Below are positions 33,580 through 44,274 of a stretch of DNA of 64,000 nucleotides, piece by piece; the first letter of the stretch is position 1; each line of letters begins with the position of its first letter. Location: assembly GCA_036785705.1 (NCBI GenBank), contig JAWUZG010000175.1, positions 62,001-126,000 of the forward strand, written 5' to 3'. The notes beneath the pieces were generated by a model, which worked only from the letters and a program-made list of their open reading frames with translations, was not told the origin of the DNA and did not search any database. The stretch is from Acanthornis magna. Its lineage: Eukaryota; Chordata; Aves; Passeriformes; Acanthizidae. A program made the position numbers and the translations under genes.

Positions 33580-35190
33580 CTAGTGTGATATTACAGGTGC
33601 CTGATAGGAAAAGTCACATCCTTCAACTTTTGTGAAGTTACAAATGCATAAATTGAATTGAGTCTCATTTACAACCAGGTTGTCTATCATTATGGTGGGA
33701 CATGCTGTCCTGAGACAGACACAACCTTGTCCAGCATACACCAGCTGAGTCATTTGGTTGACTGAATGCACTTCAAAGTTACAAATGCTTTGATCTGTAT
33801 CTAAACAAGTATCTTTGTCTTCTTCTGGGATTCCTTCACATATGTATCTTAACTGCTCTTTCATTGAGCAAGACTCTAGGTTGATGGTTTGCCATTGTCC
33901 TTTATTCTCTTGTGCCCATGTTCTGTGTTTAGAGGGGTATAGTACAGTTCCTTCATGATTTAATCCTAGAGGAAGTATTGGATATATCAGGCTAACTGAT
34001 GCATTATGAATAGTCAGGACAAAGGCTGTGACTATATTTGTCGTGGGGTCATATGTAAAATTGACTAAAACCCACCAAGACTGAAGTTCTTTTTCAATTT
34101 CAGAGGCATCGTCCCAAACAATTTTACGAATTTCAACGGGGAAGATCCCTACTTCACCTTCTCTGATAACTGAAGCAGCTACAGATTGCACCCATAGTTG
34201 TGCTTGAGTGCAGCCAAGGGCTAAGGAAATATTTTTGCTGGCTACACCGAGAGCACTGATTATTACTTCATGGTCTAGCTCTTCCATGGTCTCCCACTCT
34301 GGCAATACTTTGGACAATTTCCAATGATCATTACCTAAAGCCAACAAGGAAGATTGCAATGGCTGCTGTAATTTAACTAAGTCACTCCCCACTGTGGCCA
34401 ATTTGTTAATTAATACTTCTGAATCAATTGCATTTACGACTCCCAATCCTGTCCCCAACAGTCCTGTAAGGTCCCTTTTAGTTTTGAAGTTATAAGGTAT
34501 ACGGTGTCGGAGCCAATTGCTCCAGTCTGTAGAGGGATTTTTGAGAAACGGGGCACACTCTGGCCGAGTGGCAGATATGTTTACTTGCATCCCCATTTCT
34601 ACTCTTTTTAAGGACCATTCTAGGTTAGTTAACAGCTTTTGAAGTCCAGTTTTCTTAATAGCATATGGCCCAATTTTCATAACTGTGGGAACTAGGGACT
34701 GCCTCTTTTTGGATGCCTGAATCGTGGTCTTGACTTTTCTTGGTGCTGGTTTGGTTACTTCACCTTGATTTTCATAGGGCTTTGTACAAACTTGGGTGAG
34801 GTTGAAGTCAATGAAATATGCTCTTTTTGCGTACCCCTCTATTTTAAATCTGAACTCAGGGCACGTACTCAAGCATTTGTCACAACATTCAGGACCAAGT
34901 CGGATGAGTTCCATGGGTGTTTGAGAAGTCTCACGGAACCCATCGTGCACAAAAGCATATTCACAACCCAGAATATTTTTCCCTTCCCATACACTTGCAT
35001 TTGTAACTCTGAGCATCTTGTTCAGAGCCTTTCGGGAGTGTGGATCATATGCCTTCCCTTGGCATCGGTATACTCCTGTTGCATTGTACCTGAGTGGTGT
35101 TGCCTTGATTCCTGTCACAATAATGACAAGGACTACTAAAATTCTCACTTTACACATTATGTTCATAACACCTACAAGTCCACTATTCAC
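33580..35190 (-). pseudogene. ERV-B Env, 536 open codons, unusual architecture
   Basis: Begins with a hydrophobic leader (ILVVLVIIVTGI) after the ATG at 35190, though a later Met could be used. A Cys-rich SU part (CCDKCLSTC) follows, and a furin-type site KTKR at residues 236-239, then a hydrophobic, Gly-rich fusion-peptide-like segment LTGLLGTGLGVVNAI. The region after the site runs about 300 residues here and continues into the next open piece, so the TM ectodomain is much longer than the usual 150 or so residues. No CX6CC motif is visible. Pairs of Cys lie near the end. One stop separates it from its anchor. Described only; the family is not recognised. Confidence 0.65.
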
Positions 35191-35194
35191 TTTT

Positions 35195-35659
35195 TCAGGT
35201 CAGCTTCAGCTTCAGTTCATCTTCACCTGGTGTTACTCTCCAAATTCTGTCAAGAGCCTTCTTCACTCGGGAATGGTGAATCCAGGCTTTCTGTTCCTTG
35301 ATCTTGATCGCAGTGAAGGTCGTGAGGAGCACTTGGAATGGTCCTTCCCGCTGCGGTTCTAGGATCTTCTCTGCAAAAGACTTAACATACACATAATATC
35401 CAGGTTGTACATCGTGTACTGGCCCATCTAGTTCCCTGTTTTGGGCTCCAGCCACATATTTCTCAATTTTTCCAAGCTGTTTATTCAGAGCTACTATGCA
35501 TCTGTGTAGGGTCTTTTCTTCCACTTGGATGGGTGAAGTGCCTTCTTGGACTGCATATGGCCTCCCATACAATATTTCAAAGGGACTCAATTTTAATTTT
35601 GTTATCGGTTTTGTCCAAATTCCTACGAACGCTAATGGGAGGGCCTGGGGCCAAGGCAT
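35195..35659 (-). pseudogene. ERV-B integrase C-terminal part
   Basis: Reads [46 protein letters not shown] and AWIHHSRVKKAL: the end of the core and the C-terminal domain of a gamma-type integrase. It ends 5 bp before the env ATG, a tight pol-env junction. Confidence 0.8.
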
Positions 35660-35874
35660 TGCTGTCCCGGCCCACAGCCTTTCCCAATTTGTCCAATTTT
35701 AGGCTTTGGGGTATTTTTAGGATTAGTTCGGAGGCAAAGACTACACTGACGAGTTACCAATATTACTGTGCTCTGCAATTTCCTGGCTATGATTTTTTCT
35801 TTCAAATAATTGTACAGAGCATCTATACCCCAATGTGTTTTCTCATGTTCTTTCTGCACTAATGACCACAGCAA
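35632..35874 (-). pseudogene. ERV-B integrase zinc domain, joined out of frame to the C-terminal part
   Basis: HEKTHWGIDALYNYLKEKI and CSLCLRTNPKNT form the HHCC zinc domain. The catalytic D,D,E core expected next is missing: sequence jumps from PKPKIGQIGKG to the late core near 35690, a large internal deletion. Confidence 0.75.
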
Positions 35875-36166
35875 ATAGGTGTTGGGGAAGAAGAAATAGG
35901 AAAGTCTTATGGAAATTATTGCCTAGCAAAAGATGCTAAGAATATTAAAACCTTAGGGGAGATTGAGATGAAGACAAGTTTTGAAATACCAATCAGGGAA
36001 TAGCTAGAGGGAAGACATTCCAGCCTATTGTCTTCTAAACAGCTACTCTAGGGTGGATCCAAAAGTCAGCTGATCTTAATCAACCCAGCAGAAGTTGAAG
36101 AACCAGTTTTTCAGGATTTAAATATGTAGCAGCCTATGGTAATACAAAGACACTCATAGGCTATAG
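35875..36166. other. Unassigned segment between ERV-B and the duplicated block
   Basis: A-rich sequence of about 290 bp; possibly another retroelement remnant, but nothing is recognised. Confidence 0.35.
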
Positions 36167-36893
36167 CTCCGCTCCGCGCCCGGCTGGGCCGAGCCGAGCT
36201 TAGCTGAACCGAGCCGAGCTTAGCTGGCGTCGGGGTCCCCTCCCCACCTCGGCCTCGTCCGCTTTGGCGGCTGCCAGGCAGTGGGGACAAGGACGGGCAG
36301 GGGGCGGCTTTCCACGAAGCCGGGACAGCAGCAGCTCTTGGGAGTCCCCCCTTCCTCCTACTCCTCCTCCTGCGCGGGGGAGTTTTGGGAGGCACGGGGG
36401 AGAGCGGCAGGGGCGGGGCAGGGAGGAGCACCCCAAAGTGCCCCAAAGCTTGTCCACAGCTGGGGGAGGTGTTGGGGGAAGGTGGAATCGGGACACAGCA
36501 TGTCCCAGCAGCAGCTAGGTGCCCAGGCAGGGCCGGCACTGCAGCCAAGTGAAACAAAGGTTCCGACCAAATTTGCCCCGCCCTGATGCCACAAGAAGCC
36601 CGGAGATGGGCTGGGGGCAGGCAAAGGGGTTGGCTCAGCCTTGATTTTTTCCCCCTGTGTGCCACGAGAGAGCACAAAATGCACCTGCATGCCATGTGCG
36701 GAGGGGGCTGTCCTGGAGCAGAGCCATTTCCCCTGGCAAGCCGTGAGCCCCTGGCCAGCCACGGGTACCGGGGCAGGGTCCTGCCAGCACCTCTGCAAGG
36801 CAGGAGAGACGAGCCCACCTGGAGCAGGTTGCTGCTAGCACCAATGATTCCATGGGCTTCCACAAGGCTCTCCCGGCTTGTCAAAGGCGCCCC
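36167..36893. repeat. Recent 725-bp duplication, copy 1
   Basis: From CTCCGCTCCGCGCCCGG to TGTCAAAGGCGCC this matches 39473-40197 almost perfectly, with about a 1-bp length change overall and a handful of substitutions. A diverged inverted relative is at 46128-46850. It appears to be the LTR-like part of a GC-rich retroelement, because minus-strand pol remnants precede it at 36906-37545. Confidence 0.8.
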
Positions 36894-36905
36894 AGTGTCC
36901 CTCTG

Positions 36906-37545
36906 TTGCCTTTTTCAGCCTAGAAGTGAAAGTCCATTCTGGATGAAAGTTCCATGTGGATTTGGAGGCCAAATCTGAGTCGGGATTAGCAGCTGTGCAG
37001 ATAACAGGCACGGATAAGGGAACCATTGAAATGGCCCCATCTTGATTTGTATCCGCTTTTGTCTTCTAGCTGTTTCAGAAGCACAGGTGTTCTTCACTCT
37101 GGAGCAGTGAATTGCGGGTCCTCTGGCCGTAACCTCACCTTCAGTGAGGGTCATCGGGACTTGGAACGGTGCTCTGGACTTGGTTGGTAAAGTGCCTGTT
37201 TTTCCATGGAGCACAGCTTCAGTCTCCAGGCAGGAAGAGGTGGGCAGGTGCGTGTGGAGAAGATGACGAATGTGCAGAGTTTCGGCAAAGTGGAACTTCC
37301 AAGCTGTTCGATACCTTGGCAAGGTAAGCTGCTTTCTCATCTCGCCATTTTTCTTGCCAGAGACTTCGCTTGCTATGGCCTGCCACACAATATTTCCTAA
37401 ATATTTCCTCCTGTTGTCTCTCTCCGCCGGGGTTGTACGCGGACTCTCTGGAAGGCTTGAGGCCAGGCCTGAACCTATGTCTTGGATGTTTTTGACCACT
37501 TGGAGTCCTCTGTGTTTTGAGGCTTCCATTGACACGTTCAGCCTT
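36906..37545 (-). pseudogene. Degenerate retroviral pol remnant
   Basis: The minus strand contains APFQVPMTLTEGEVTARGPA and IHCSRVKNTC, a decayed integrase C-terminal domain (compare GPFQVLLTT...WIHHSRVK in ERV-B). Further degraded upstream pieces follow with stops and frameshifts. It runs into CTTCTAGGCTGAAAAAGGCA, which recurs next to the other copies of the GC-rich element and may be its polypurine tract. Confidence 0.5.
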
Positions 37546-37550
37546 AGCAC

Positions 37551-38145
37551 CTTCCTTTCTTTCTCTCTTTCTCTTTTTCTTTCTCACTTTCTTTCTTTCT
37601 CTCTTTCTCTTTTTCTTTCTCACTTTCTTTCTTTCTCTCTTTCTCTCTCTTTCCCTCTCTCTCTCTCTTTTTTCTTTCATTCTTTTCCTCTTTCTTTCTT
37701 GCTTTCTTTATCTCTCTCTTTCTCTCTATCTTTCCCTTTCTTTCTTTCTTTCTTTCCCTCATTCTCTCTTTCTCTCTTTCAATCTTTATCACTCTCTTAA
37801 TCTCTCTTTCTATCTTTCTCTCCTTCCTTCCTTCCTTCCTCTCTTTCTTTCTCTCTTTCTTTCTCTCTTCCCCTCTTTCTTTCTTAATTCCTCTCTTTCT
37901 CTCTATCTTTCTCTCTTTCTCTACTTCTTTCATTCTCTCTTTCTCTCTATATTCTCTCTTTCTTTCTCTCTGTCTTTCATTCTTTCTTTTTCTTTCTCCT
38001 TCCTTCTTTCCTTCCTTCTGCACCCTCCCTCCCTCCCTCCCTCCCTCCCTCCCTCCCTCCCTCCCTCCCTTCCTCCCTTCCTCCCTTCCTCCCTTCCTCC
38101 CTTCCTCTCTTTCTTTCTCTCTTTCTTTTCCTCTCTTGTTTTCTG
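37551..38145. repeat. Polypyrimidine microsatellite (TTTC/TCTC/CCTT)n
   Basis: About 600 bp almost purely C and T on the plus strand: CTTTCTTTCTCTC units, then (CCCT)n at 38021-38070 and (CCTTCCTC)n. All three forward and reverse frames are open because the repeat lacks stops. Mirror-repeat polypurine tracts of this length can form triplex DNA. Confidence 0.95.
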
Positions 38146-38790
38146 CCGTCTCCACACTTCTCTGAGGCGCCGTGGTGCCACAGGGGAGCCTGGCTTCCAA
38201 TAACATTCCACGGCGTCAACACAGCCAGCGTCTCCAGGGTGCCTGCCTGTGACACGGTGACACCACCGCCGTGTCACAATGGCCCCTGGCTTGGGCAAGC
38301 CCCAGGGTGCCAGTTGGCCCTTGGCTGTGGGAGCAGCTGGCGGGCTGGCTGGGAGCTCCTGCCTGGCCAGCGCCAGGGGGAGCGGCAGCAGGGCCAGGGC
38401 GCACACAGTGTTGTGGCCCCTTCCTCGTGTGCCCACGAGGCCCAAGGCTGGCCCTGCCGCAGGCCTGGTGGTACGCAAGGCCCGCTGCTGTGAGGCCTTG
38501 GCTGTGCAGGTGACAGCGGTGTCCTGGCGTGGAGCATGGCTGCTCCAGGCCGGGGGGATGGGGAGTGGGGGCCGCCTGGGGTGGGAAAGTGGCAGGGATG
38601 ATCCCTTGGCCTGCACACTGTGCTGCAGCTGCCCATGCCGCAGGAGACTGAGCCCCTGTGCGAGCGAGCGAGCGAGCGAAGCCAGGCAGGCAGGCCTCTC
38701 CAGCAAACAGCCAGGGCCCTGCCGCCCCCCCAGCTCCCTGCAAAGGCCCGCTTGGGCAGCTTGGAGGCCAAAAGGGCAGTGGCAGGCAGT
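38146..38790. other. GC-rich sequence, probably part of the repeat complex
   Basis: No conserved motif recognised. Contains a small perfect inverted repeat GTGACACGG ... CCGTGTCAC near 38250-38278 and a (GAGC)n run near 38660. Overlapping open frames reflect GC richness. Confidence 0.4.
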
Positions 38791-40197
38791 CTGCCGCTCC
38801 GACTTGTGTCTAGAGGTGAGGCAGAAATGTGCCATTTGGAGGGGGTGGGTGCCCCTTTCCTGCAGTCACAGCCACCCCGGGAGCACAGCCGGAGTTGGGC
38901 AGGACACGGGGGGAGGGAAAGCTGAGGGGGTGGGAAGGAGCAGGTTGCGCAGCAAAGCCCCGCCCCCGCCAAGAGGGCAGAATCATTGGCAAGTCACTCC
39001 TGGAGGCGCTTGAAAGCCCAGGGGGGTGCTTCCCGATGGAGGGAAGCAGGAGCCCAAGCACTGCCAGGGTGGCAGCACAAAGGCTGGCCCTGCTCAATCG
39101 CCTGCCGGCAACCCCCCCACCTGCCGCCCCGTGGCCTGCTCGAGCCCTCCCTTGGTGCACCGCCTCCCCTGAGCGTCCTGCAGGGGCGGCGGCGCCCGTG
39201 CGCAGCCCCAAAAAGGCTGCATTTCCGGGTGCTGAGCGCTCCCGGCAGGCGGCCACTGGAAAGGGACTTTGCATGGTCCCCACTTCTCGGCCCCACGCCG
39301 AGCCCACCCCGCTGCCGCTGCCGGTTTCACGGCCCCGCTCCCGGGGTGCCCGTGTCCTCCAAGCGCCCTTTGCGTTTTTAGCTTGGCCCTTGCTGGCCGC
39401 CGTAGGCCACTGCTGCCGGTGGCAGCAGCGCCGGCCGGCGGCCACGCCTCTGTAGCCACGGCAACACCCTCGCTCCGCTCCACGCCCGGCCGGGCCGAGC
39501 CGAGCTTAGCTGAACCGAGCCGAGCTTAGCTGGCGTCGGGGTCCCCTCCCCACCTCGGCCTCGTCCGCTTTGGCGGCTGCCAGGCAGCGGGGACAAGGAC
39601 GGGCGGGGGGCGGCTTTCCACGAAGCCGGGACAGCAGCAGCTCTTGGGAGTCCCCCCCTCCTCCTACTCCTCCTCCTGCACGGGGGAGTTTTGGGAGGCA
39701 CGGGGGAGAGCGGCAGGGGTGGGGCAGGGAGGAGCACCCCAAAGTGCCCCAAAGCTTGTCCACGGCTGGGGAGGTGTTGGGGGAAGGTGGAATCGGGACA
39801 CAGCATGTCCCAGCAGCAGCTAGGTGCCCAGGCAGGGCCGGCACTGCAGCCAAGTGAAACAAAGGTTCCGACCAAATTTGCCCCGCCCTGATGCCACAAG
39901 AAGCCCGGAGATGGGCTGGGGGCAGGCAAAGGGGTTGGCTCAGCCTTGATTTTTTCCCCCTGTGTGCCACGAGAGAGCACAAAATGCACCTGCATGCCAT
40001 GTGCGGAGGGGGCTGTCCTGGAGCAGAGCCATTTCCCCTGGCAAGCCGTGAGCCCCTGGCCAGCCACGGGTACCGGGGCAGGGTCCTGCCAGCACCTCTG
40101 CAAGGCAGGAGAGACGAGCCCACCTGGAGCAGGTTGCTGCTAGCACCAATGATTCCATGGGCTTCCACAAGGCTCTCCCGGCTTGTCAAAGGCACCC
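38791..40197 (-). mobile_element. GC-rich LTR-like element, copy 2
   Basis: Matches the inverted copy at 46111-47463 along its length, with shared landmarks CCAAATGGSACATTT, CGGAAATGCAGCC and the CAAGGCTCTCC end. Its right 725 bp equal copy 1 at 36167-36893. It ends abruptly where the solo LTR at 40198 begins. Long GC-rich open frames are not supported as genes. Confidence 0.6.
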
Positions 40198-40859
40198 AGA
40201 ATTATTAAAGTGCACATATAGATCTAATATCAATATCCACCTGTGACGGACAAAGGCTCTCTAACTTGTTAAGGTTGGAATGTATATGTTTATTTCAGCG
40301 CTGGAGAGCTTCAGGGATAACTCCCAACTGTACAGCTCTGAAGTTACAATGCAACACAGAACTTATTTATCTATCACAAAAAAGCGTGGTTGGCATAAGC
40401 GCCTCCCATTCCCCGCTTCATATGGAAATTGGGAAAAAGTCATTAAGCATGCAGAGTTCCTGCAATGGAATTGAGTCGGTGGTCGTTAATTTGAGTCTGA
40501 GGGCTGCTTTGGATGAAGTAATATGAGTCTTCCTCAGTGTGACTTTCTTACTTTGTTGATTTTTGACAATACATTTGACCCTGGAAAACTCCCAATGCTC
40601 TCTTCTATTGCTTCTAAGTAGGTTGCATCTGGGCAAAATTTGTAACTGTCTAGGCTCTCCTTTGAACCTCTTTTCTTAAGATTATTAATTGTCTATTCTA
40701 AGCACAGCTGAGTAAATTTCAAATAATCAAAGGGCTACTCTGCATTTAATCATTAATTTCTTTCTGAGTTCTGCATCTTTTTCTATTCTAGTTGATTTTA
40801 ACAGAACTTTTATCTAAAATCTCTACATTTAAGTGTCTAAAAGAAAAGCCTGTGTTTCA
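40198..40859 (-). mobile_element. Solo LTR of the ERV-B family
   Basis: Co-linear with the ERV-B LTR at 32410-33079 with scattered substitutions and small indels. It begins AGAATTATTAAAG, where TG is expected, and ends TGTGTTTCA. It joins the duplicated element on the left without a target duplication and the TCC array on the right, so at least one edge is a recombination junction. Confidence 0.8.
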
Positions 40860-41491
40860 CTCATCCTCCTCCTCGTCCTCTTCATCCTCCTCCTATTCCT
40901 CCTTGTCCTCGTCCTCCTCCTCCTCCTCTTCCTCCTCGTCGACCGCCTTGTCCTCCTCCTCATCCTCCTCCTCGTGCTCTTCCTCCTTCTCGTCCATGTC
41001 CTCTCCTCCTCCTCCTCATCCTCGTCCTCCTCGTGCTCCTCCTCTTCTTCTTCCTCATCCTCTTCTTCCTCATCCACTTCGTCCTCCTCGTCCTCCTTCT
41101 CCTCCTCTTCGTCCTCCTGCTTGTCCTCGTCCTCCTCCTCGTCCTCCTTGTCCTCCTCCTCCTCGTCCTCCTGCTTGTCCTCGTCCTCCTCCTCGTGCTC
41201 CTCCTCGTCCTTCTCATCCTTCTCCTCCTCTTCGTCCTCCTCATCCTTGTCCTCCTCCTTGTCCTCCTCGTCGTCCTCCTCCTTCTTGTCCTCCTTGATC
41301 TTGTCGCCCTTGTCCTCCTCCTCCTCATCCTCCCCCCCATCCTCCTCCCCACCATCCTCCTCCTCCTCGTCCTCCTCCTCGTCTTCCTCGTGCTCCTCAT
41401 CATCCTCCTCAGCCTCCTCCTCCTCCTCCTCATCCCCTCCTCTTCCTCGTCGTCGTCATCATTGTCGTTCTCCTCCTCCTCCTCCTCCACC

Positions 41492-41522
<31 letters not shown>

Positions 41523-43512
41523 TGTTCTCCTCCTTGTCCTCGTCCTCATCCTCCTCCACCTCCTCCTCCACCTTCTCCTCCACCTCCTCCTTTTCCTCAT
41601 CCTCCTCATCCTTCTCCACATCCTCCTACTCCTCCTTGTCCTCCTCATCCTCCTCGTCCTTCTCCTCCTCGTCCTCCTTGTCCTCCTCCTCGTCATCCTC
41701 GTTGTCGTCGTTGTCAATGTCGTCGTCCTCCTCCTCCACCTCCTCCTCCTCCACCTCCTCCTCCTCGTCCTTCTCCTCCTCCTTGTGCTCCTCCTTGTCC
41801 TCGTCCTCGTCTCCCTCCTCATCCTCGTTGTCGTCGTCCTCCTCCTCCTCCTCCTCCACCTTCTACTTCTCCACCTCCTCCTCCACCTCCTCCTGCTCGT
41901 GCTCCTCCATCTCATTCTCCTCCTCGTCCTCCTCCTCCCAGTCCTCCTCATCCTCCTTGTCCTCCTCGTTCTCCTCCTCGTCCTCCTCGTTCTCCTCCTC
42001 GTCCTCCTCCTCCTCCTCTTCCTCGTCATTGTCCTCCTCCTCTTCCTCGTCATTGTCCTCCTCCTCCTCCTCCTCATGCTCCTCCTTGTCCTTATCCTCG
42101 ACCTCAGCCTCCTCCTCGCCCTCCTCCTTGTCCTCCTCCTCCTCGTCCTCCTCCTCCTCGTTGTCTTTATCATCATCCTCCTCCTCCTCGTGCTTGTCCT
42201 CCTCCACCTCCTCCTCCTCTTCCACCTCCTCCTTCTCCTCCTTTTCCTCATCCTCCTTGTCCTCCTCCTCCTTGTGCTCCTCGTTCTCCTCCTCGTCCTC
42301 CTCCACCTCCTCGTCCTCCTCCTTGTCCTTCTCCTCCTCTTCCTCCTTCTCCTCCTCCTCCTCCTCGTCCTCCTCATCCTCGTCTTCCTCGTTGTCATCG
42401 TAGTCATCATCATCGTCCTCCTCCACCTCCTCCTCCTCCACTTCCTCCTCCTCCTCGTCCACCTCCTCCTCCACCTCCTCCTTCTCCTCCTCGTCCTCGT
42501 CGCGTTGTCCTCCTCCTCCTCCTCCTTGTCCTCCTCCTCCACCTCCTCCTCTTCCTCGTCCTCCTCCTCCTCCTCCTCCTTGTCGTCCTCTTTGTCCTCC
42601 TCCTCATCCTCCTCATTGTCCTCCTCATCCTCGTCCTCCTCGTCCTCGTGCTCCTCCTTGTCCTCCTCCTTGTCCTCCTCATCCTCGTCCTCCTCCTTGT
42701 CCTCCTTGTCGTCCTCTTTGTCCTCCTCCTCATCCTCCTCATTGTCCTCCTCATCCTCGTCCTCCTCGTCCTCGTGCTCCTCCTTGTCCTCCTCCTTGTC
42801 CTCCTCATCCTCGTCCTCCTCCTTGTCCTCCTCCTTGTCCTCCTTGTCGTCCTCTTTGTCCTCCTCCTCATCCTCTTCATTGTCCTCCTCATCCTCATCC
42901 TCCTCGTCCTCGTGCTCCTCCTTGTCCTCCTCCTTGTCCTCCTCATCCTCGTCTGTGTCCTCCTCCTCTTCCTCATCCTCCTCCTTGTCCTCCTCCTCCT
43001 CCACCTCCTCCTCATCCTCCTCCTTCTCGTCCTCGTCCTCCTCCTCCTCCTCTTCCTCATCCTTTTCCTCCTTATTGTCGTCGTCGCCCTCCTCCTCCTC
43101 CTCGTGCTCCTCCTCTTCCTCTTCCTCGTCCTCTTCGTCCTCCTCATCATCTTCATCCTCCTCGTCCTTCTCCTTGTCCTCCTTGTGGTCCTCCTCCTCC
43201 TCTTCCTCCTCCTCCTCCTCCTTCTCCACTTCCTCCATCTCCTCCTCCACTTCCTCCTCCTCCTTCTCCTGCTTCTTGGCCTCCTCCTCCTCCTCCTTCT
43301 CCTCCTCTTCCTCTTCCTCCTTCTTCTCCTCGTCCCCCTCCCCATCCTCCTCCTTCCCCCCCTCCTCCTCCCCTTCCTCATCCACCTCATCCTCCTCCTG
43401 GACTTCGACCTCCTCCTCCTCCACCTCCTCCTCCTCCTCGACGTCGTCTTTCTACTCCTCCTCCACTTCTTTCTCCTCCTCATTCTCGTCCTCGTCCTCG
43501 TCCTCCTCCTGG
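40860..43512. repeat. 2.65-kb TCC/GGA trinucleotide array
   Basis: CCTCCTCGTCCTCCTCC-type sequence fills the block. Pyrimidine triplets (TCC, TCT, TTC) are interrupted by TCG, TCA, TTG and CAC-type triplets at multiples of three. Because triplet phase is kept, every frame is open for long stretches: Ser-, Leu- or Pro-rich on plus and Glu/Asp- or Arg-rich on minus (frames up to 905 codons). Within it a higher-order unit marked by GTCGTCCTCTTTG repeats at 42582, 42708 and 42846 (periods 126 and 138 bp). No start context, introns or domain supports a gene. Confidence 0.95.
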
Positions 43513-43559
43513 AGGTTCATACTGGGAGCCAGATTTGGGCTTCTGGATGAACTGAGGGA

Positions 43560-43990
43560 AAAATTAGGAGAAATTTGAGAGAAATTGGGGTGATGCTGCA
43601 AACAACTGGGGCTAACTGGGTCAGCATGTCTGAGTACATGCTGGAAGCAATGGGGATGCACTGGAAGTGCCTGAGAAATACTGGGATTACGAGAATCTTA
43701 CTGGGGCAACACAGGGAGTGCCTGGGAGTGACTACAATCATGCTGAGGGCATCTGGACTATGCTCGAAGTGTCTGTAACCATACTGGGGTTGACTGGGAC
43801 CAATGGTGGAGAGCTGCGACTATGCGGGGGGAAAATGGTAGTGACTGGGGCCCAGCTGGGAGAGACTGGACTCATATTGGAATCATACTCAGAGTGACTG
43901 GGACTGTTTGGGGGCAATTGGGACTGTGTTGTGGGCAAGTGGGATATAGTGGGAGCAACTGGGATAATACTGGAGGTGTCAGAGCTCACT
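43560..43990. repeat. ACTGGG-type minisatellite upstream of MHC I-like copy 3
   Basis: Units such as TGACTGGGACCAATG and AACTGGGATAATACTGGA are the reverse complement of the family at 5400-6290, in the same position relative to the promoter. Confidence 0.8.
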
Positions 43991-44013
43991 CTGGGAGTCC
44001 CTGAGGGGATCCT

Positions 44014-44221
44014 GGGAATTCCCAGGGATTCCCCCTTTCCCCCGCGCTCGCTCGGGCACTGTCGCGTCTCCCGGCCTGCGCCGCCGAGGTCTGCCCGGCG
44101 ACCGGTGACGTCACGAGCAGCTCAAGCTGCCATTGGCGAATAGGAAACAGCGGCGCCAATCGCGGGGCCGGAGGCGGCCCTGGGGGCGGGGCCGGGGGCG
44201 GGGCCGCAGCGGAGCAGCGCC
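44014..44221 (+). promoter_or_regulatory. MHC class I-type promoter, copy 3
   Basis: kB palindrome GGGAATTCCC at 44014-44023, second kB site GGGATTCCCC at 44025-44034, intact CRE/X2 TGACGTCA at 44106-44113, Y box ATTGGC at 44132-44137, a CCAAT near 44156, and two GC boxes (GGGGCGGGGCC) before the ATG. The layout is the same as in the other two copies, with the most GC boxes. Confidence 0.7.
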
Positions 44222-44262
44222 ATGGCTCCAGCGCTGGGACTGGAGGGGAGAGTGAGGGGGCG
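44222..44262 (+). pseudogene. MHC class I-like exon 1, leader altered
   Basis: The ATG at 44222 reads MAPALGLEGRVRGR up to the donor GTGAGG at 44263. The hydrophobic ALLG part of the leader is replaced by charged residues, so a working signal peptide is unlikely. No downstream alpha exon was recognised before the repeat complex that begins at 45525. Confidence 0.5.
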
Positions 44263-44274
44263 GTGAGGGGAGAG

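Larger units (their letters stand above)
32410..35874 (-). mobile_element. Second endogenous retrovirus (ERV-B), 5'-truncated
   Basis: Minus-strand order: integrase pieces, env, polypurine tract, LTR. Gag, protease, RT and RNase H are absent, and the integrase core is deleted. Its LTR family recurs as a solo LTR at 40198-40859. The Env differs completely from that of ERV-A, so the two belong to different lineages. Confidence 0.85.

Noticed and set aside
37517..38206. Ser/Phe/Leu-rich and Glu/Arg/Lys-rich frames of over 200 codons
   Set aside because: By-product of the TTTC/CCTT microsatellite.
40833..43578. Open frames of 905, 664, 597 and 456 codons on both strands
   Set aside because: They are forced by the TCC/GGA triplet array, which rarely forms stops. 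All frames are open at once and none has a domain or splice context.
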